A stretch of 64,000 nucleotides of DNA, taken from contig JAWQUS010000001.1 in NCBI GenBank assembly GCA_036365455.1, forward strand, positions 23,545,001 to 23,609,000, read 5' to 3'. Source of the stretch: Macrosoma leucophasiata. Its lineage: Eukaryota > Arthropoda > Insecta > Lepidoptera > Hedylidae. The notes below the pieces were generated by a model. It saw only the letters and a program-made list of their open reading frames with translations. It was not told the DNA's origin and did no database searches. The translations under genes were made by a program, and so were the position numbers. Shown piece by piece: positions 44,766-55,436 of this stretch; position 1 is the first letter of the stretch, and every line of letters starts with the position of its first letter.

Positions 44766-45560
44766 ATAAAAAAGAAATCAAGTATCATGTAGTATCGGTG
44801 CGCGTAACAAACTGGCCCTATATCAGGTTGATGCCGAAGTCGACTAGATCTCGGTCCCACCTCCAATAAAGTGCGGCCATCAATTCTACAGACGCAGTTG
44901 CGACGCCTGACAACGTGCTCTCCGTACCTGCGATCCGTCGGTGAACGTGCATTTGCAGAATTATACAATAATACAATATTAATTTAACTCTGGTTCACAG
45001 TGATGACGTATCTCCACGTCTGTAATCCCCGAAGTGATAATTACTATAAAACTATCAGCTAAAATTGTAATTTACTATCAGCAAAAAAAAAAAACATTCT
45101 ACATATGCTGGTAATGCGGGGCGCCTATGGTCCACAGTCCCATACCCAATTACCGAATAGAACTGAGTGTAGCCGTACTTCAGTTATTAGCCATAACATA
45201 TCGATAAACATGGTTCCTTATTTTTTTTTGTTATAAAATATAAAAGCATCTTATAAAAGAATTGATATAGGCTAATAAATAAAGAGAAAAGACGTATAAA
45301 AAACCTGATTGAGCTTTGATTTCTGTGGCGCCACCTGGTAGGCTTCGGCCCAAGCCGTTTGAATTTTGATGCGCACCCTTGAATGATATAAGTAACTTGT
45401 GATATTTATGCCCATAGCAGTTGAAAAAAATGTCGTGAATCAATTTCGATGATCCATCGTTTTTGTGAAAGTAAATAATATATATCAGTAATCAAACAAA
45501 TGTACTTAGTAACAGTAAAAAAAAACAATTTTCAAATCTATTATCCAATGTTACATTTTA
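44766..45560. other. Stretch without recognised feature
   Basis: The 70-codon frame at 44756-44968 (minus) is arginine-rich and GC-richer than its surroundings but has no motif I know. A worn SINE-2 end may lie at about 45005-45040. Confidence 0.3.
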
Positions 45561-45562
45561 AT

Positions 45563-46010
45563 GTATTTAGGATAGTACTTTAGTTCAAACATGTAAACGC
45601 TACTTGCTTTAGTACGGTTCTACTATCCTTTCAAATTGTACTAAAATACTCTGCTAAACACTACCCCCTTATTCGAAAACGTACATTAGATACGTTTTAG
45701 CTATAGAATGCCTTGTCTTTGTCAGTTGCATTGTCAAATGTGCAGGATAGAAAAAGACAAAGGAGAGATTAGCAACACTTTAGCTAAAATACGTTTATGA
45801 ATAAGGGGGTAAGGTAATGTTGATGCTATATAATTGTCAAACAAGCAGCTCACTAGTTTTTTGAAAGTGAATACAGATGTAATTATTATAGGTTTATTCA
45901 CATTATATTAGTGTTTAGGACAGTATTTTGGTACAACTTGAAAGGAAAGTAGAATCGTAATAGTGCAAGTAGCGTTTTCATGTATCCACTAAACTACTAT
46001 CCTAAAGCAC
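45563..46010. repeat. Two inverted MITE copies (family B) around a family A MITE
   Basis: 45563-45661 and 45911-46010 are reverse complements at most positions (TAGGATAGTA...AAGTAGCGTTT). Each copy also has TIR-like ends GTGTTTAG/CTAAACAC. Between them lies a family A MITE. Confidence 0.8.
45662..45811. mobile_element. MITE family A, copy 1
   Basis: Ends ACCCCCTTATTCGAAAACGT and ACGTTTATGAATAAGGGGGT form terminal inverted repeats. Internal CTTTGTCTTTGTCAGTTGC and AAAGACAAAGGAGAG also pair partly. Confidence 0.85.
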
Positions 46011-46150
46011 TCCACTCCTTTATTCATAAACATACATTAGATACGTTTTAGCTATAGAATGCTTTGTCTTTGTCAGTTGCATTGTCAAAATGTGCAGGAT
46101 AGAAAAAGACAAAGGAGAGATTATTTAGCTAAAATACGTTTATAAATAAT
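46011..46150. mobile_element. MITE family A, copy 2 (worn)
   Basis: CTCCTTTATTCATAAACAT to ACGTTTATAAATAATG with the same interior as copy 1; right end lacks the G run. Confidence 0.75.
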
Positions 46151-46248
46151 GTAAACCGAGCCTTACAGTAGCTATACATTTAATTAATAGATTCTACGTA
46201 AAAAACTAACCTACGATCTTTTGACTAGACTTTTACCAGAACACAATA

Positions 46249-48315
46249 TTGTATAATATCTACCTATTATCGTCGATTGTTTTATTAGGTGGTGGGGATA
46301 CCTACACACTGGTTGGTACGTGGTACGTACATGTTATACACCCGGGGTGCCTATCACCAGTAACCCCCCCCGACGACCTGGAGAACATTGAAGTCTCAGT
46401 TTGCCTACTAGCGATGACCGGTCATCAGCCGATCACTATAGTGTCGGCGTATCTATCTCCCCAACGCGATCTCTTAGTAGGCGACCTAGATCGTCTATTT
46501 AAGCTTGGCGACTCCGTCATAGTGGCAGGAGATCTCAACGCCAAACACATAATGTGGAGCTGTAACTCGTCTAATGCACGAGGGACAGTTCTTGAACGTT
46601 ATCTTGACAGAGCACCTATAGACATTCTAGTGCCACTCGAACCCACCCACTATTGTTATGACGACAACATGGGACGACCCGACATACTCGATTTAGCGCT
46701 CGTAAAGAATGTAAACTTGCGTTTACACTCTATACGAGTGCTACACGAGCTAGACTCTGACCATAGACCTGTTATCATAGAATTTATCCCCCATAGCGGT
46801 CCCACTGATACAGGTCGTAGCGACATCCCGATGAGAGTGGTGACCGACTGGTCTCAAGTGAGATCCAAGTTGGCCGCCACCACATCCGCAGACTTAGATA
46901 CGATCCCCTCCCTGATAGAGACCACTGACGAAGTCAATAGTGCGATCCTTACTCTCACTAATCACGTACAATCTGTCGTAGACGGATGCTCAGAGGAAAA
47001 ACCCGCGACTGTACCCAGTCACGCCGTTATCCCTGAACACGTACGGGAGATAGTGAGGGAAAGGAATGCAACTACCAGAGCTTACTACTCTGCCCCAACG
47101 GCCGATAGAAAATCCACCATGCGATACTGGCAACGTCAGGCCAAGAAATGCAAGGTGGAAGTCTATAACGACCGCTGGGAGCAAAAGCTCATTGACCTTG
47201 ATCCCTCTCATACAGAGTACTGGAGGCTTTTCAAATGCTTCAAATCCCCTATGGAGGCATCTATGCCTCCCCTCATTCGCCCCAACCAACCGCCAGCCTT
47301 CGATGACTTCGAAAAGTCCGAATGCCTGGCGAGCGAGCTCGAGATTCAATGCTCTCCAAGTACGATGCCGATAGCTGCCGATCATTTAGACAAGATCAAC
47401 TTAGAAGTCGAAAGTAGGAACGCGAGACCGCCAACCCCCCCGCGCGAAACCGGTCCCATTCCCGACACGCCAGTCGATGAAAACGCTAACGGTAATAGCG
47501 AAAATAATGATGATCCTCTCAGACCTGTGACAGTCGCAGAGGTGACAGACCTGATCAAGCGTCTAAAAGTGCGGAAAGCGCCGGGTGCGGACGGCATTTC
47601 CAATCGCACAGTTAGAAACTTCCCCCCTTTGCTCATTGCCCTTTTGGCTGCGATACTCAACGCAGCATTTAAAAATAGTATGTTTCCACCCGCGTGGAAA
47701 GAGGCCACAATTATCGGGTTTAAAAAGCCCGGTAAGCCGAGCAACCAGGCCTCGTCATACAGGCCGATAAGTCTGCTCAGTTCTCTAAGTAAAATTTACG
47801 AGCGCGTCGTGTACGCTCGACTCTTAGATTTCACCCGAGTGCGGCACTTGATCCCGGACGAACAGTTCGGGTTCCGTGCTCGTCACTCCTGTGTCCATCA
47901 AGTACATCGAATCACTGAGCATATACTCAGTAAATTCGATAGAAAGATTATGACGGGAGCCCTCTTCTTCGATATCGCTAAAGCGTTCGACCGCGTGTGG
48001 CACAACGGCTTATTATATAAGCTGTACACTCTCGGAGTGCCCACCCAAATCGTGCACATCATTCGCGACTTTCTGTCGGACAGAGGCTTTCGATATCGAG
48101 TCGAGGGTACCCTCTCGAACCGTCACACCATAACAGCCGGTGTTCCCCAAGGATCCGTACTCTCCCCCCTCTTATTCACGCTATACACTAGCGATATCCC
48201 TGTCCGCCACGGCGTTCAGGTGGCAATGTACGCTGACCGACACCGCTATTTACGTCTCTGGCAGAAAGCCAGAGATCATAAGGAAAGCCCTGCAAGCGGC
48301 GGCCAAAGACCTTGA
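46249..48315 (+). pseudogene. Jockey-type ORF2, part 1: partial endonuclease and RT up to the YAD motif
   Basis: ORF2 proteins of this type nick target DNA and copy the element RNA into it. The first 40 or so residues come from flanking sequence. Endonuclease (exo-endo-phosphatase fold) motifs: AGDLNAKH at about residues 93-100 and DSDHRPV at 169-175; the N-terminal catalytic motifs are cut off by 5' truncation. RT: KAPGADGI at 443-450, SYRPISLLSS at 503-512, FFDIAKAFDRVW at 573-584, GVPQGSVLSPLLF at 631-643. The expected YADD at 661-664 reads YAD and then leaves frame because of an extra C at 48237/48238. About 17 unrelated residues follow before the frame ends. Both earlier metal-binding Asp sites are kept; the second YADD Asp is lost from this frame. 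Confidence 0.92.
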
Positions 48316-49033
48316 GTCCTGGTTCCGCCGCTGGCGTATAGAGGTAAATCCTAGCAAGAGCGCTGCCATACTCTTCATACGGGACCGCGCTCCCAGACCC
48401 AACGTAGCCCCAGTCCTTATGTTTGACGAGCCCATCCCATGGACGGACAAAATCAAATACTTAGGAGTGACGCTTGATCGGCATCTGTCCTTCGCTGCAC
48501 ATGTAAAAGCAGCGCGCGCAAAGGCTGCATTCGTGTTGTCCCAACTACATTGTCTCTTAAACAAAAAGAGCAAGCTATCGGCCCGGAACAAACTCCGTGC
48601 CTATACGTCCTGCATAAGGCCCATTTTATGCTACGCGTCCCCGGTATTCGCCCACGCGAAAAAGACAATACTTCGCAAACTTCAAACCTTGCAGAACCGA
48701 TTCTTACGTAGAGCCGTAGGCGCGCCTTGGTACGTACGTAATAAAAACTTGCATATTGACGCAAATCTGCCTACCATCCGGCAGTTTATGAAGCGAGCTT
48801 CAGCTCGCTATTTCGATCGGGCGAGTCACCACCCGAATCCGCTGGTCAGAGCGGCCGCGATATACACTCCTTTTGATCGCGCCAAAAGGAGACGTCCAAG
48901 GCACGTCTTAAAAGATCCGGACGATGAGACCACGTTGGCCATCGCCGCAATGAACAATCGATTACAGAATCACACTGCACAAACCGCAAATAATACAACG
49001 CGCCGACGCGTTTCGCGCCGCGCCCGCCCCTGA
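48140..49033 (+). pseudogene. Jockey-type ORF2, part 2: RT thumb and C-terminal region in the next frame
   Basis: From about 48239 this frame continues the protein of part 1 (DTAIYVSGRKPE, then WRIEVNPSKSAAILF, KYLGVTLDRHLSF, CIRPILCYASPVFA) to a stop at 49031. The ATG at 48140 is in the shadow of part 1 and is not a real start. The C-terminal tail is rich in Arg (TTRRRVSRRARP). The order of blocks (NPSKS, YLGV.LD, LCYASPV, LQNRFLR) is typical of the jockey clade. Confidence 0.9.
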
Positions 49034-49333
49034 TCCCGACCCTATCTCCGGCCCCGCGAGGCCGATGACATTCCGGTTATCGCCAACCGAATGGAGTAGA
49101 GCGAAAGTTGCAACGCCCATAATCGCATATGTCTCATATGTCTCTCCGCAACGTCCTAAGCCGAGGCACGGACCCGCATGGGTCACCCTTAGGCAGTTGC
49201 GCTAAAATTTTAGGCTGGAGCGCCCTCTGCGCTCGCCGATTGCCCGGTGAAGTAGACTAGTGCCGTCTCGAGACAGGCCGCCTACACAAAGCCCGACTTA
49301 AAAAAAAAAAATAAAAAAAAAAGAAAAAAAAAA
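49034..49333 (+). other. 3' untranslated region and poly-A of the jockey-type LINE
   Basis: TGA at 49031 is followed by a GC-rich UTR with GCCGATGACATTCCGGTTAT, GCGCTCGCCGATTGCCCGGT and GCCTACACAAAGCCCGACTT, then the A-rich tail. Copies at 11752 and 57590 show that this UTR is the family's conserved 3' end. Confidence 0.9.
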
Positions 49334-49623
49334 TATCACCAGTAAAATTAACGTTTGTCTCACACATTTCCAAATTCCTAGGAAGACTGACAATCCACCT
49401 AAATGAAAAAAAAAATGTGATGAAAATGCAATGTTTTATTTAATTGTTATGGCATTGCTATTACGCATATTGCCAGTATCAAGTAAAACGATATTTCGTA
49501 TTCGTAATAAGCAGCGTATAAGTCAGAGTCAGTCAGTCAGAGTCACAGTCAGTAATTCAAGTAAAGCGATGGCTACTTTACCAGAACATTTACAATGAAG
49601 TTTTGGAGGCAACCTGATAGGCC

Positions 49624-50481
49624 GTGTTTTCGCACTGTTATTATATTTCAATTTACACGGGCACTGTAATTGTTAGCTCTACACCATCTGGGCTACAAGC
49701 ACTAGTCACAGTCATAAAAGAGGATTGTATGGAGAAAGGCTTACAATTGAATGTGGATAAAACTAAAGTATTAGTATTTGAAAGAGATGAACAGAGAACA
49801 AATGCAAGGGTAGTAGTAGATGATGCAGTGTTAGAACAGGTTGATGAAATTGTATATCTTGGATGTGCTTTTAGCAAGGATGGTAGGTACACCACTGACA
49901 TAGAAAAAAGAGTGCTTGCTGGGAATTGCGTGAATGGAGCGTTGGGTAAGCTGCTAGAATCTAAACATCTCAGCCAGCGGGCTCGACTAGCCGTACATAA
50001 TGCTGTACTTACTCCAACGCTTTTATATGGAAGCGAGAGCTGGGTATGCAGGAAAGAGCATGAAAGTAAGTTGAACGCGGTCGAGATGAGATCTTTGCGC
50101 AAGATCTGCGGTGTATCACTCACCGATCGCGTTCGTAATGAAGATGTAAGAAAGAGACTTTGTGTGAATGATAGTATCGGTGTAAAAATGAAAAAAGGCA
50201 TGCTCCGATGGTTCGGGCATATAGAAAGAATGTCGAATGAGCGAATGACTAAACAGATATACAATGCGAATGTGGATGGTTGCAGAGGCCCAGGAAGACC
50301 AAGGCTGACCTACCATGACCAAATAGGTCGAGTTCTGTCTGATGGTGGGGTCAAAAGTCTTAGGAATCGGCGTGCATGTATGAAGAGAATGATGAAGGTA
50401 GACGAGGCACGAGAGGTTTGTCAGAACCGGGATGTCTGGCGCTCTACACTTTCTGCCTACCCCGTTAGGGACCTGGCGTGA
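49624..50481 (+). pseudogene. LINE-A ORF2 C-terminal part (after the RT catalytic core)
   Basis: Open for 285 codons; the first 16 or so come from the RP retroposon, so the ATG at 49624 is accidental. From 49671 the frame begins in the RT thumb (GLQLNVDKTKVLVFERD, VYLGCAFSKDG). It continues through LYGSESWVCRKEHESKLNAV, EMRSLRKICGVSLTDRVRN, MLRWFGHIERM, GCRGPGRPRLTYHDQI and RRACMKRMMKVDEAREVC to a stop directly before the 3' end. Catalytic YADD and endonuclease are missing because of 5' truncation. The RWFGHIERM and GRPR blocks are shared by RTE- and R2-like LINE C-termini; RTE-like is my best guess, also because of the microsatellite tail. No breaks within the coding part, so it is young. 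Confidence 0.85.
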
Positions 50482-50501
50482 AGATACATACATACATACA
50501 T
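49671..50501 (+). mobile_element. LINE-A, 5' truncated, with exact 8-bp target duplication
   Basis: ACTGTAAT at 49663-49670 and 50502-50509; the uninterrupted target is seen once in RP copy 2 at about 61062. The element consists of the C-terminal part of ORF2 and a very short 3' end terminating in (CATA)n, without poly-A. Fragments of the same end occur at 1733, 13295, 31240, 31478, 55050, 63477. Confidence 0.92.
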
Positions 50502-50654
50502 ACTGTAATAAACCTATGTTAAACAAAATGCCACCAACTTTATTTAATATAACTCAAAAATACACCACGAAAACGAAATAAAAAAAGAGCACTACAAGTC
50601 TCTTTCAAGGTTCCCGCCAAAACTCAAAATGCAATGTTCACAATGCAATGTTTT

Positions 50655-50921
50655 ACTGGTGGTAGAGCTACAGTGACAGAGCTTGCCGCTGTAGGCATCG
50701 CTGCATTACCTGGTATACTTGCCGCTAAATGGTAGTGTTCAGCACCATCTATACTATAGCCTTGTAATTTCCTGCACAGATGCATAACGCCTTAGACCTC
50801 AGGAGTGTTAGCTGCATTTTGACCTTGATCTTTGTGTGGGTGTCTATAGCCTGCAGTCATCACTTAACATTAATGTGTAGCTGCATGCTAGTTTGCCACA
50901 TCCATAACATTAAAAAAAAAA
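50655..50921 (+). mobile_element. ZL retroposon copy
   Basis: ACTGGTGGTAGAGCTACAGT to a poly-A at 50912-50921. Inner block around the CCGGTCAGG site is deleted. Its left flank ACAATGCAATGTTTT repeats the RP target sequence. Confidence 0.85.
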
Positions 50922-51540
50922 CAAAATACAAACAATTATAATACCTACAGTAAAATTAGTATCAAGTCGTGTTGTTCAAAGAATAAACGTTTTTTTGAGG
51001 ATATCTTTAAACATCGTTATAACATCAATGATTTATGAAGACATAATAAATCAGTCTGCTCAAAATCGATATTTGATATTCGACTCAATCTGTTGACGTG
51101 AAGTGTCGCTAGATGGCGCTAGTAGTAGCAAAACGAGACTTTGGCTTAGATGTTTTAAACTAACTTACTTTTTAAGTTAGACATGTAAATGATAACTTTA
51201 GTGTAGTTAGAATTAAAGTTTTTTTTTTTTTTTTATTTGGTCCACAAAACAAATTACAATTATTCACAAGTAAACTTCAGAAGTTGTTAAGTTATTAGCA
51301 TGTATACATAATTGTAACCTTCTAGATGCAGACACAACATTCTAAATAATTAACTTATCGGTTAATAATTTTTAAACATTCTCATTTGCTAAATTGTACA
51401 TACTTAAAACTAAGGTACATTATTTCTTCTTAGGTAATGATACTTGATAGCGTTTTTGAAAGAGGCAAGAGACCCATGAAATAAATCTTTTTAATTTATT
51501 TAATTAATTATCTATGAAAATATGACGGAGGATCTGTTTC
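50922..51540. other. AT-rich stretch without recognised feature
   Basis: A T-run at 51222-51236 and short AT runs; no gene or known repeat. Confidence 0.35.
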
Positions 51541-51599
51541 TTAAAAAGGCTATTTATTACGAGACACGGTATTCAGGGTCCGGCAGAAAGGGTAATAAA

Positions 51600-51995
51600 G
51601 GACTTATAACACGGCCCGGTATTCAGGGTACGATAGCAAGGGTCAGGGTAGTGCTATAACATTTAGGGAGTTGGAGCCCTAATTAGGGCGATCGGAGCGG
51701 CCCGTGTACTTGTACTGCGACCGGATAGTGTAATAATCGGCAAACCGGCGCGAAGCCATGCTTACCCTTTCTGCCGGACCCTGAATACCGTGTCGTGTAA
51801 TAGCCTTTTACGCGTGGCCTCGCGCCGTGTTGCCGCTTATTACACTCTCCGGTTTACAGCGCCCTAACTCAGTCACAGTAGGTACAAATACATGCCGCTC
51901 CGGTCGGCCTTATTAGGGCCTTAACTCCCTAAATGTTACTACACTACCCTGACCCTTGCTATCGTACCCTGAATATCGTGACGTGTAATAAGTCC
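51600..51995. mobile_element. Palindromic MITE of about 400 bp with a displaced end copy in its centre
   Basis: Left arm 51600-51760 and right arm 51810-51995 are inverted copies (GGACTTAT...GGTACGATAGCAAGGGTCAG). In the centre, 51762-51809 (TTACCCTTTCTGCCGGACCC) is the reverse complement of 51543-51594, which lies directly outside the left end. Both of these and the arm ends share TATTCAGGGT, so they are variants of the same terminal sequence. Confidence 0.85.
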
Positions 51996-52011
51996 ATTAG
52001 ATCTACCACAT

Positions 52012-52297
52012 TTTTTTTTATTGTAATGGATGTGGCAAAAAGCCTGCAGTTCACATTAATGTTAAGTGTTGGCTGCAGCCTATAGACACTTACACAAAGA
52101 CCAAGGTCAAAATGCAGATGCGTTACCTACCACTCATCTGCAAGGTGTTATGCCTCTGTGCCGGAAATTACAGGGCTGTACATTACCACCTGACCGAAAC
52201 ACGATAGTGCTGAACACTACCATTTTGCGGCAAGTATATTAGGTAATGCGGGGGTGCCTACGCCCGCGAGCTCCGTCACTGGAGCTCTACCACCAGT
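52012..52297 (-). mobile_element. ZL retroposon copy
   Basis: Complete minus-strand copy with intact hairpin and a poly-T at 52021-52029. Confidence 0.9.
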
Positions 52298-52635
52298 AAT
52301 GAAGGAACTGTTTCTGAGATCTGTCACATGTTTTAAGGTAAAGGCCATTTTAAAAGGGCCAATTTCCAATCAGTGTACAATATTATTAAAAGTTTACAAA
52401 GACACTTATTTTCATGATTGGCCAAAGTTTTAGTATTCAATCTAATGGTTTAGTCTAGGAATGACTGATTCGCGAAATGACTACATATAATTTAGATTAC
52501 GAAGTTTCATGTCGTTTTGAGATAAAACGATTAGTCCTCTGAAGTTGCAAGTCTGTTGGTCTGTTGGTCAATCAATGTTTGTTATTACACACACATACAT
52601 ACATACAGATAAATAAGTCAATTAATGTTTCATAA
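52298..52635. other. Stretch without recognised feature
   Basis: Short ACATACATACAG run at about 52590-52605; nothing else. Confidence 0.35.
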
Positions 52636-52903
52636 TTGTGGTAAAGCTCCAGTGTCGGAACTGGCGTATACGGATGTATGCACCACCGAATTATCATTAC
52701 TTGCCGCTAAATGGTAGATAATTTTCACCGTCATCCAGTTTCGGTCAGGTAGTAACGGACGGCTCTGTAATTGCCGGTACAGAGGCATAACAAATAAGAC
52801 CTCAATTTTTATGTAGTCTACATGTTTACAGGCATTTACTGACCCTCAGTATCAAATGTACCTACGCTTGTTTACCATTTCACGACATAATTAAATAAAA
52901 AAA
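52636..52903 (+). mobile_element. ZL copy, old and diverged
   Basis: TTGTGGTAAAGCTCCAGTGT start, TTGCCGCTAAATGGTAG, CGGTCAGGTAGTAACGG, A-rich end. Confidence 0.75.
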
Positions 52904-53848
52904 TCGGTTATACTCACTCACCCTCAATGTATACTTGTATTTGACTGTCATAAATTAAAAAAAAAAACAAATCAAAACAAAAAATAATCTACTTGATTCA
53001 ATCTTCAAATGATCATAACATTTCTCACAACTGCGATCCAGTTAAAAATAGTTCTAGAAAATGATCTACACAATCGTACTAAATAAAAAAAAACATAAAT
53101 TTAGTTCGCATCGTACAATCGGTGATAAAATCTCAGGGGTGTGTAATGCGGCGATCCCACCAACTAATGATTATGCCAACCCTGCAATTAAACTCCATTC
53201 GTATCGTACGTCACTATTGATTTGTGATTGATATTATATACCCGGCTTTAGAATGCCTTAGCAGGTACATGAAAAACTACTTAAACTCTTTAAAATAGAG
53301 TTCAGAACTGATTGACGGCAATATAAAGATATGTATAGGATGTGAGTTACGGACGATACAAAGTAGCTTGTCTTTTTGTTTCATATAGAACTTGAACTCG
53401 TTACTACCATTGAAATTAGACTTTGACTTTACTCCATAAAGTATAAATCCCTTTGTAGTTGAACATCGATGCAACTGTAAGACTTAGCTTTCCCAATTTG
53501 AACCTTATGATTATGAGTGTACTGTCATACATATGATTTATTGTGTTATTAATCGCAATCATTAGGAATTGGACTTCAAAAATTTTAATGTTTGACAAAT
53601 GCTTTGAGGCGTGATCGTGGGTTGTGTCTACCGGATATTAATTGCGCAGGCGCATATTCCAAGATGTCTGACTCGAATGATCTTAATGTTATATCCATCT
53701 CGTAATGAACTTGATGCGTACAAATATGGCTTATCTAAGACCTAAAGTGTCACGAGCTAGGTATATCATACTGTATTTACCTAATGGGTACTTATGTAGT
53801 TCACAATCATAAAATGTGTAGGTACTCATCTAGAAGTACATATAGATG
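52904..53848. other. AT-rich stretch without recognised feature
   Basis: Overlapping minus-strand frames of 60 and 65 codons at 53277-53598 show no motif. Confidence 0.35.
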
Positions 53849-54122
53849 TTTTTTTTTTGTAGGTAATGGAAGTGGTAAGCAAGCACGCAGTTCATATTGA
53901 TGTTAAGTGATGACTGCAGCCTATAGACACCCACACAAAGACCAAGGTCAAAATGCGGTTGTGTTACCACTCCTGAGGCCTAAGGTGTTATGCCCCTGTG
54001 CCGGAAATTACCACCTGACCGGAACACGATAGTGCTGAACACAATCATTTAGCGGCAAGTATATTAGATAATGCGGTGCTGCCTACGCCCGCGAGCTCCG
54101 TCACTGGAGCTCTACCACCAGT
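53849..54122 (-). mobile_element. ZL retroposon copy
   Basis: Complete apart from a small deletion that removes the CAGGGCCGTACATT block. Hairpin intact. Confidence 0.9.
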
Positions 54123-54189
54123 AATACTGTTATCATGCACAATGCACATATAGCCTTAGGTGCCTATCCTATTCGAAACTTCTAGTTCT

Positions 54190-54393
54190 ATCTATTTTAT
54201 TTTTAAAGAAAAATGGAAAGAAAAATTTGACTTCAGGCGAGACTCGAACTCGCGACCTACTGGGAATCTAGTCCAGCCGCTCTTCCAATTGAGCTACTGA
54301 AGCCCTGCCCGATTTGTCAAATCTTTTCTTCACATCTATTGCATTGCTTTATGGTAGCAGCAGCGCCATCTATTACCAACTATGCTAGTTAGG
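54190..54393 (-). mobile_element. tR repeat copy, truncated
   Basis: Minus strand: tRNA-like part at 54227-54303 with the same irregular anticodon arm as 13641, and upstream block TAGATGGCGCTGCTGCTACC. The outer 50-80 bp on each side are missing. Confidence 0.85.
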
Positions 54394-54492
54394 CAATAAA
54401 TATCTATTGCCTACAGTAATCACAATTGCATGTTCATTTGTTACTTTCAGAATATTTACGTATTGTGTTTGAAATTTTTTTTTTTGAAAATA

Positions 54493-54697
54493 TTTTTTTT
54501 TAATGTAACGAAGGTGGCAAAAACGCATGCAATTTAGGTACTAAGTATTATGCCTCTGTGCCGGAAATTACATTGCCGTACATCACCACCTGACCGGAAC
54601 ACAATAGTGCTCAACTCCACCATTTAGCGGCAAGTATATTTGGTATTGCGGTGGTGCATACGCCCGCGAGCTCCGTCACTGGAGCTCTACCACCAGT
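54493..54697 (-). mobile_element. ZL copy with a large internal deletion
   Basis: 3' end joins directly to the TATGCCTCTGTGCCGG block; about 85 bp are missing. Hairpin intact. Confidence 0.88.
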
Positions 54698-54720
54698 AGA
54701 ACCATATCGATATTATACGA

Positions 54721-54868
54721 TTTTTTTTTTAATTACAACATGTATTTATGACTTCACCCTATAGACATCTGCACAAAAACCAGAGGTAAAATTGCAGATG
54801 CGTTTCCAGTGTTGACACCCCTGAGACATTTATTGTTAGGTATGTCGCTGTGAGAGTTATTACGGAAA
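54721..54868 (-). mobile_element. ZL fragment (subfamily 2-like)
   Basis: ATGACTTCACCCTATAGACA, AGATGCGTTTCCAGTG, GAGAGTTATTACGG; lacks the 5' half. Confidence 0.65.
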
Positions 54869-55220
54869 CATTTAATGTACGGCTCTATAATTACCGGCAC
54901 AGAGGCAAATCAACGTAGGCTTTAGGAATGGCAACGGAGATGAACTAAAATATTTGTTTTTCTTTGTACCTAAGACAATACTTATGTCTTAAGGCTACAC
55001 TTACCATTGTTAGTATCGAAGTGAATTGTATGCGTGTTTATATGTATCACGCTAGATCCCTAACGGGGTAGGCAGAGAGTGTAGAGCGCCAGATAGCCTA
55101 GTCCTGACATATCTCTCGTGCCTCATCTACCTTCATCATTCTCTTCATACATGCACGCCGATTCCTAAGACTTTATTCTACCTGACTGTATGCTTGTTTG
55201 CCACTTCATAATATAAAAAC
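54869..55220 (+). mobile_element. ZL 3' half interrupted by a LINE-A end
   Basis: Plus-strand ZL pieces at 54869-55042 and 55176-55215 (CTGTATGCTTGTTTGCCACT) flank a LINE-A fragment. Together with 54721-54868 it forms an inverted arrangement. Confidence 0.65.
55050..55172 (-). mobile_element. LINE-A 3'-end fragment
   Basis: AGATCCCTAACGGGGTAGGC to ATGCACGCCGATTCCTAAGA, minus strand, strongly 5' truncated. Confidence 0.85.
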
Positions 55221-55436
55221 AACATCATGTCCAATTACTATAATACAGAACAGAGACATACAACCAATCAGATATAGTTTTCTCTTAATCTCCATACAAA
55301 AGAGTACAATTTTTATCGCAAAATCATAAAAATAGGAAAGAATACGTTATAATTCATATTCAACAATAGATCGTTTAATACTGGGTCATCAACCAGAGAA
55401 ACGTTGTATGATGTGGTGTAAAATAAGGAAAAAGAA

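Larger units (their letters stand above)
46340..49333 (+). mobile_element. Jockey-type LINE, 5' truncated, with poly-A
   Basis: Covers part of the endonuclease, the whole reverse transcriptase region, a 3' untranslated region of about 265 bp and an A-rich tail at 49300-49333. Base composition is clearly GC-richer than the surrounding DNA. The same 3' end occurs, strongly truncated, at 11752-11857 and 57590-57870, so the family has several insertions here. The element is disrupted by one extra base in the catalytic motif but otherwise has long open frames, so it is a recent insertion. Confidence 0.93.
49436..50625 (-). mobile_element. Unnamed retroposon (RP) copy 1, 13-bp target duplication, carries a LINE-A insertion
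   Basis: Flanked by AAAATGCAATGTT at 49423-49435 and 50626-50638. The plus strand begins T-rich and ends CCCGCCAAAACTC, so the element reads on the minus strand from GAGTTTTGGCGGGAACC to an A-rich end. Without the LINE-A insertion it is about 350 bp. Copy 2 lies at 60763-61184. No ORF, no tRNA-like boxes seen, no LTR ends. Long TSDs and an A tail indicate LINE-driven insertion. Confidence 0.88.

Noticed and set aside
48140..48238. ATG start of a separate 297-codon protein
   Set aside because: This region is coding in the other frame (RT block GVPQGSV). The second frame is the continuation of the same ORF after one added base.
48225..48250. Programmed frameshift in the jockey RT
   Set aside because: The shift lies inside the catalytic motif, there is no slippery heptamer, and jockey-type ORF2 proteins are read in one frame.
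49624..49670. ATG start of a 285-codon protein
   Set aside because: The first codons lie in the RP retroposon. The coding part is a truncated LINE that landed in frame by chance.
49436..50625. RP as a solo LTR
   Set aside because: Target duplications of 12-13 bp and an A/T-rich tail do not fit LTR integration (4-6 bp, TG...CA ends).
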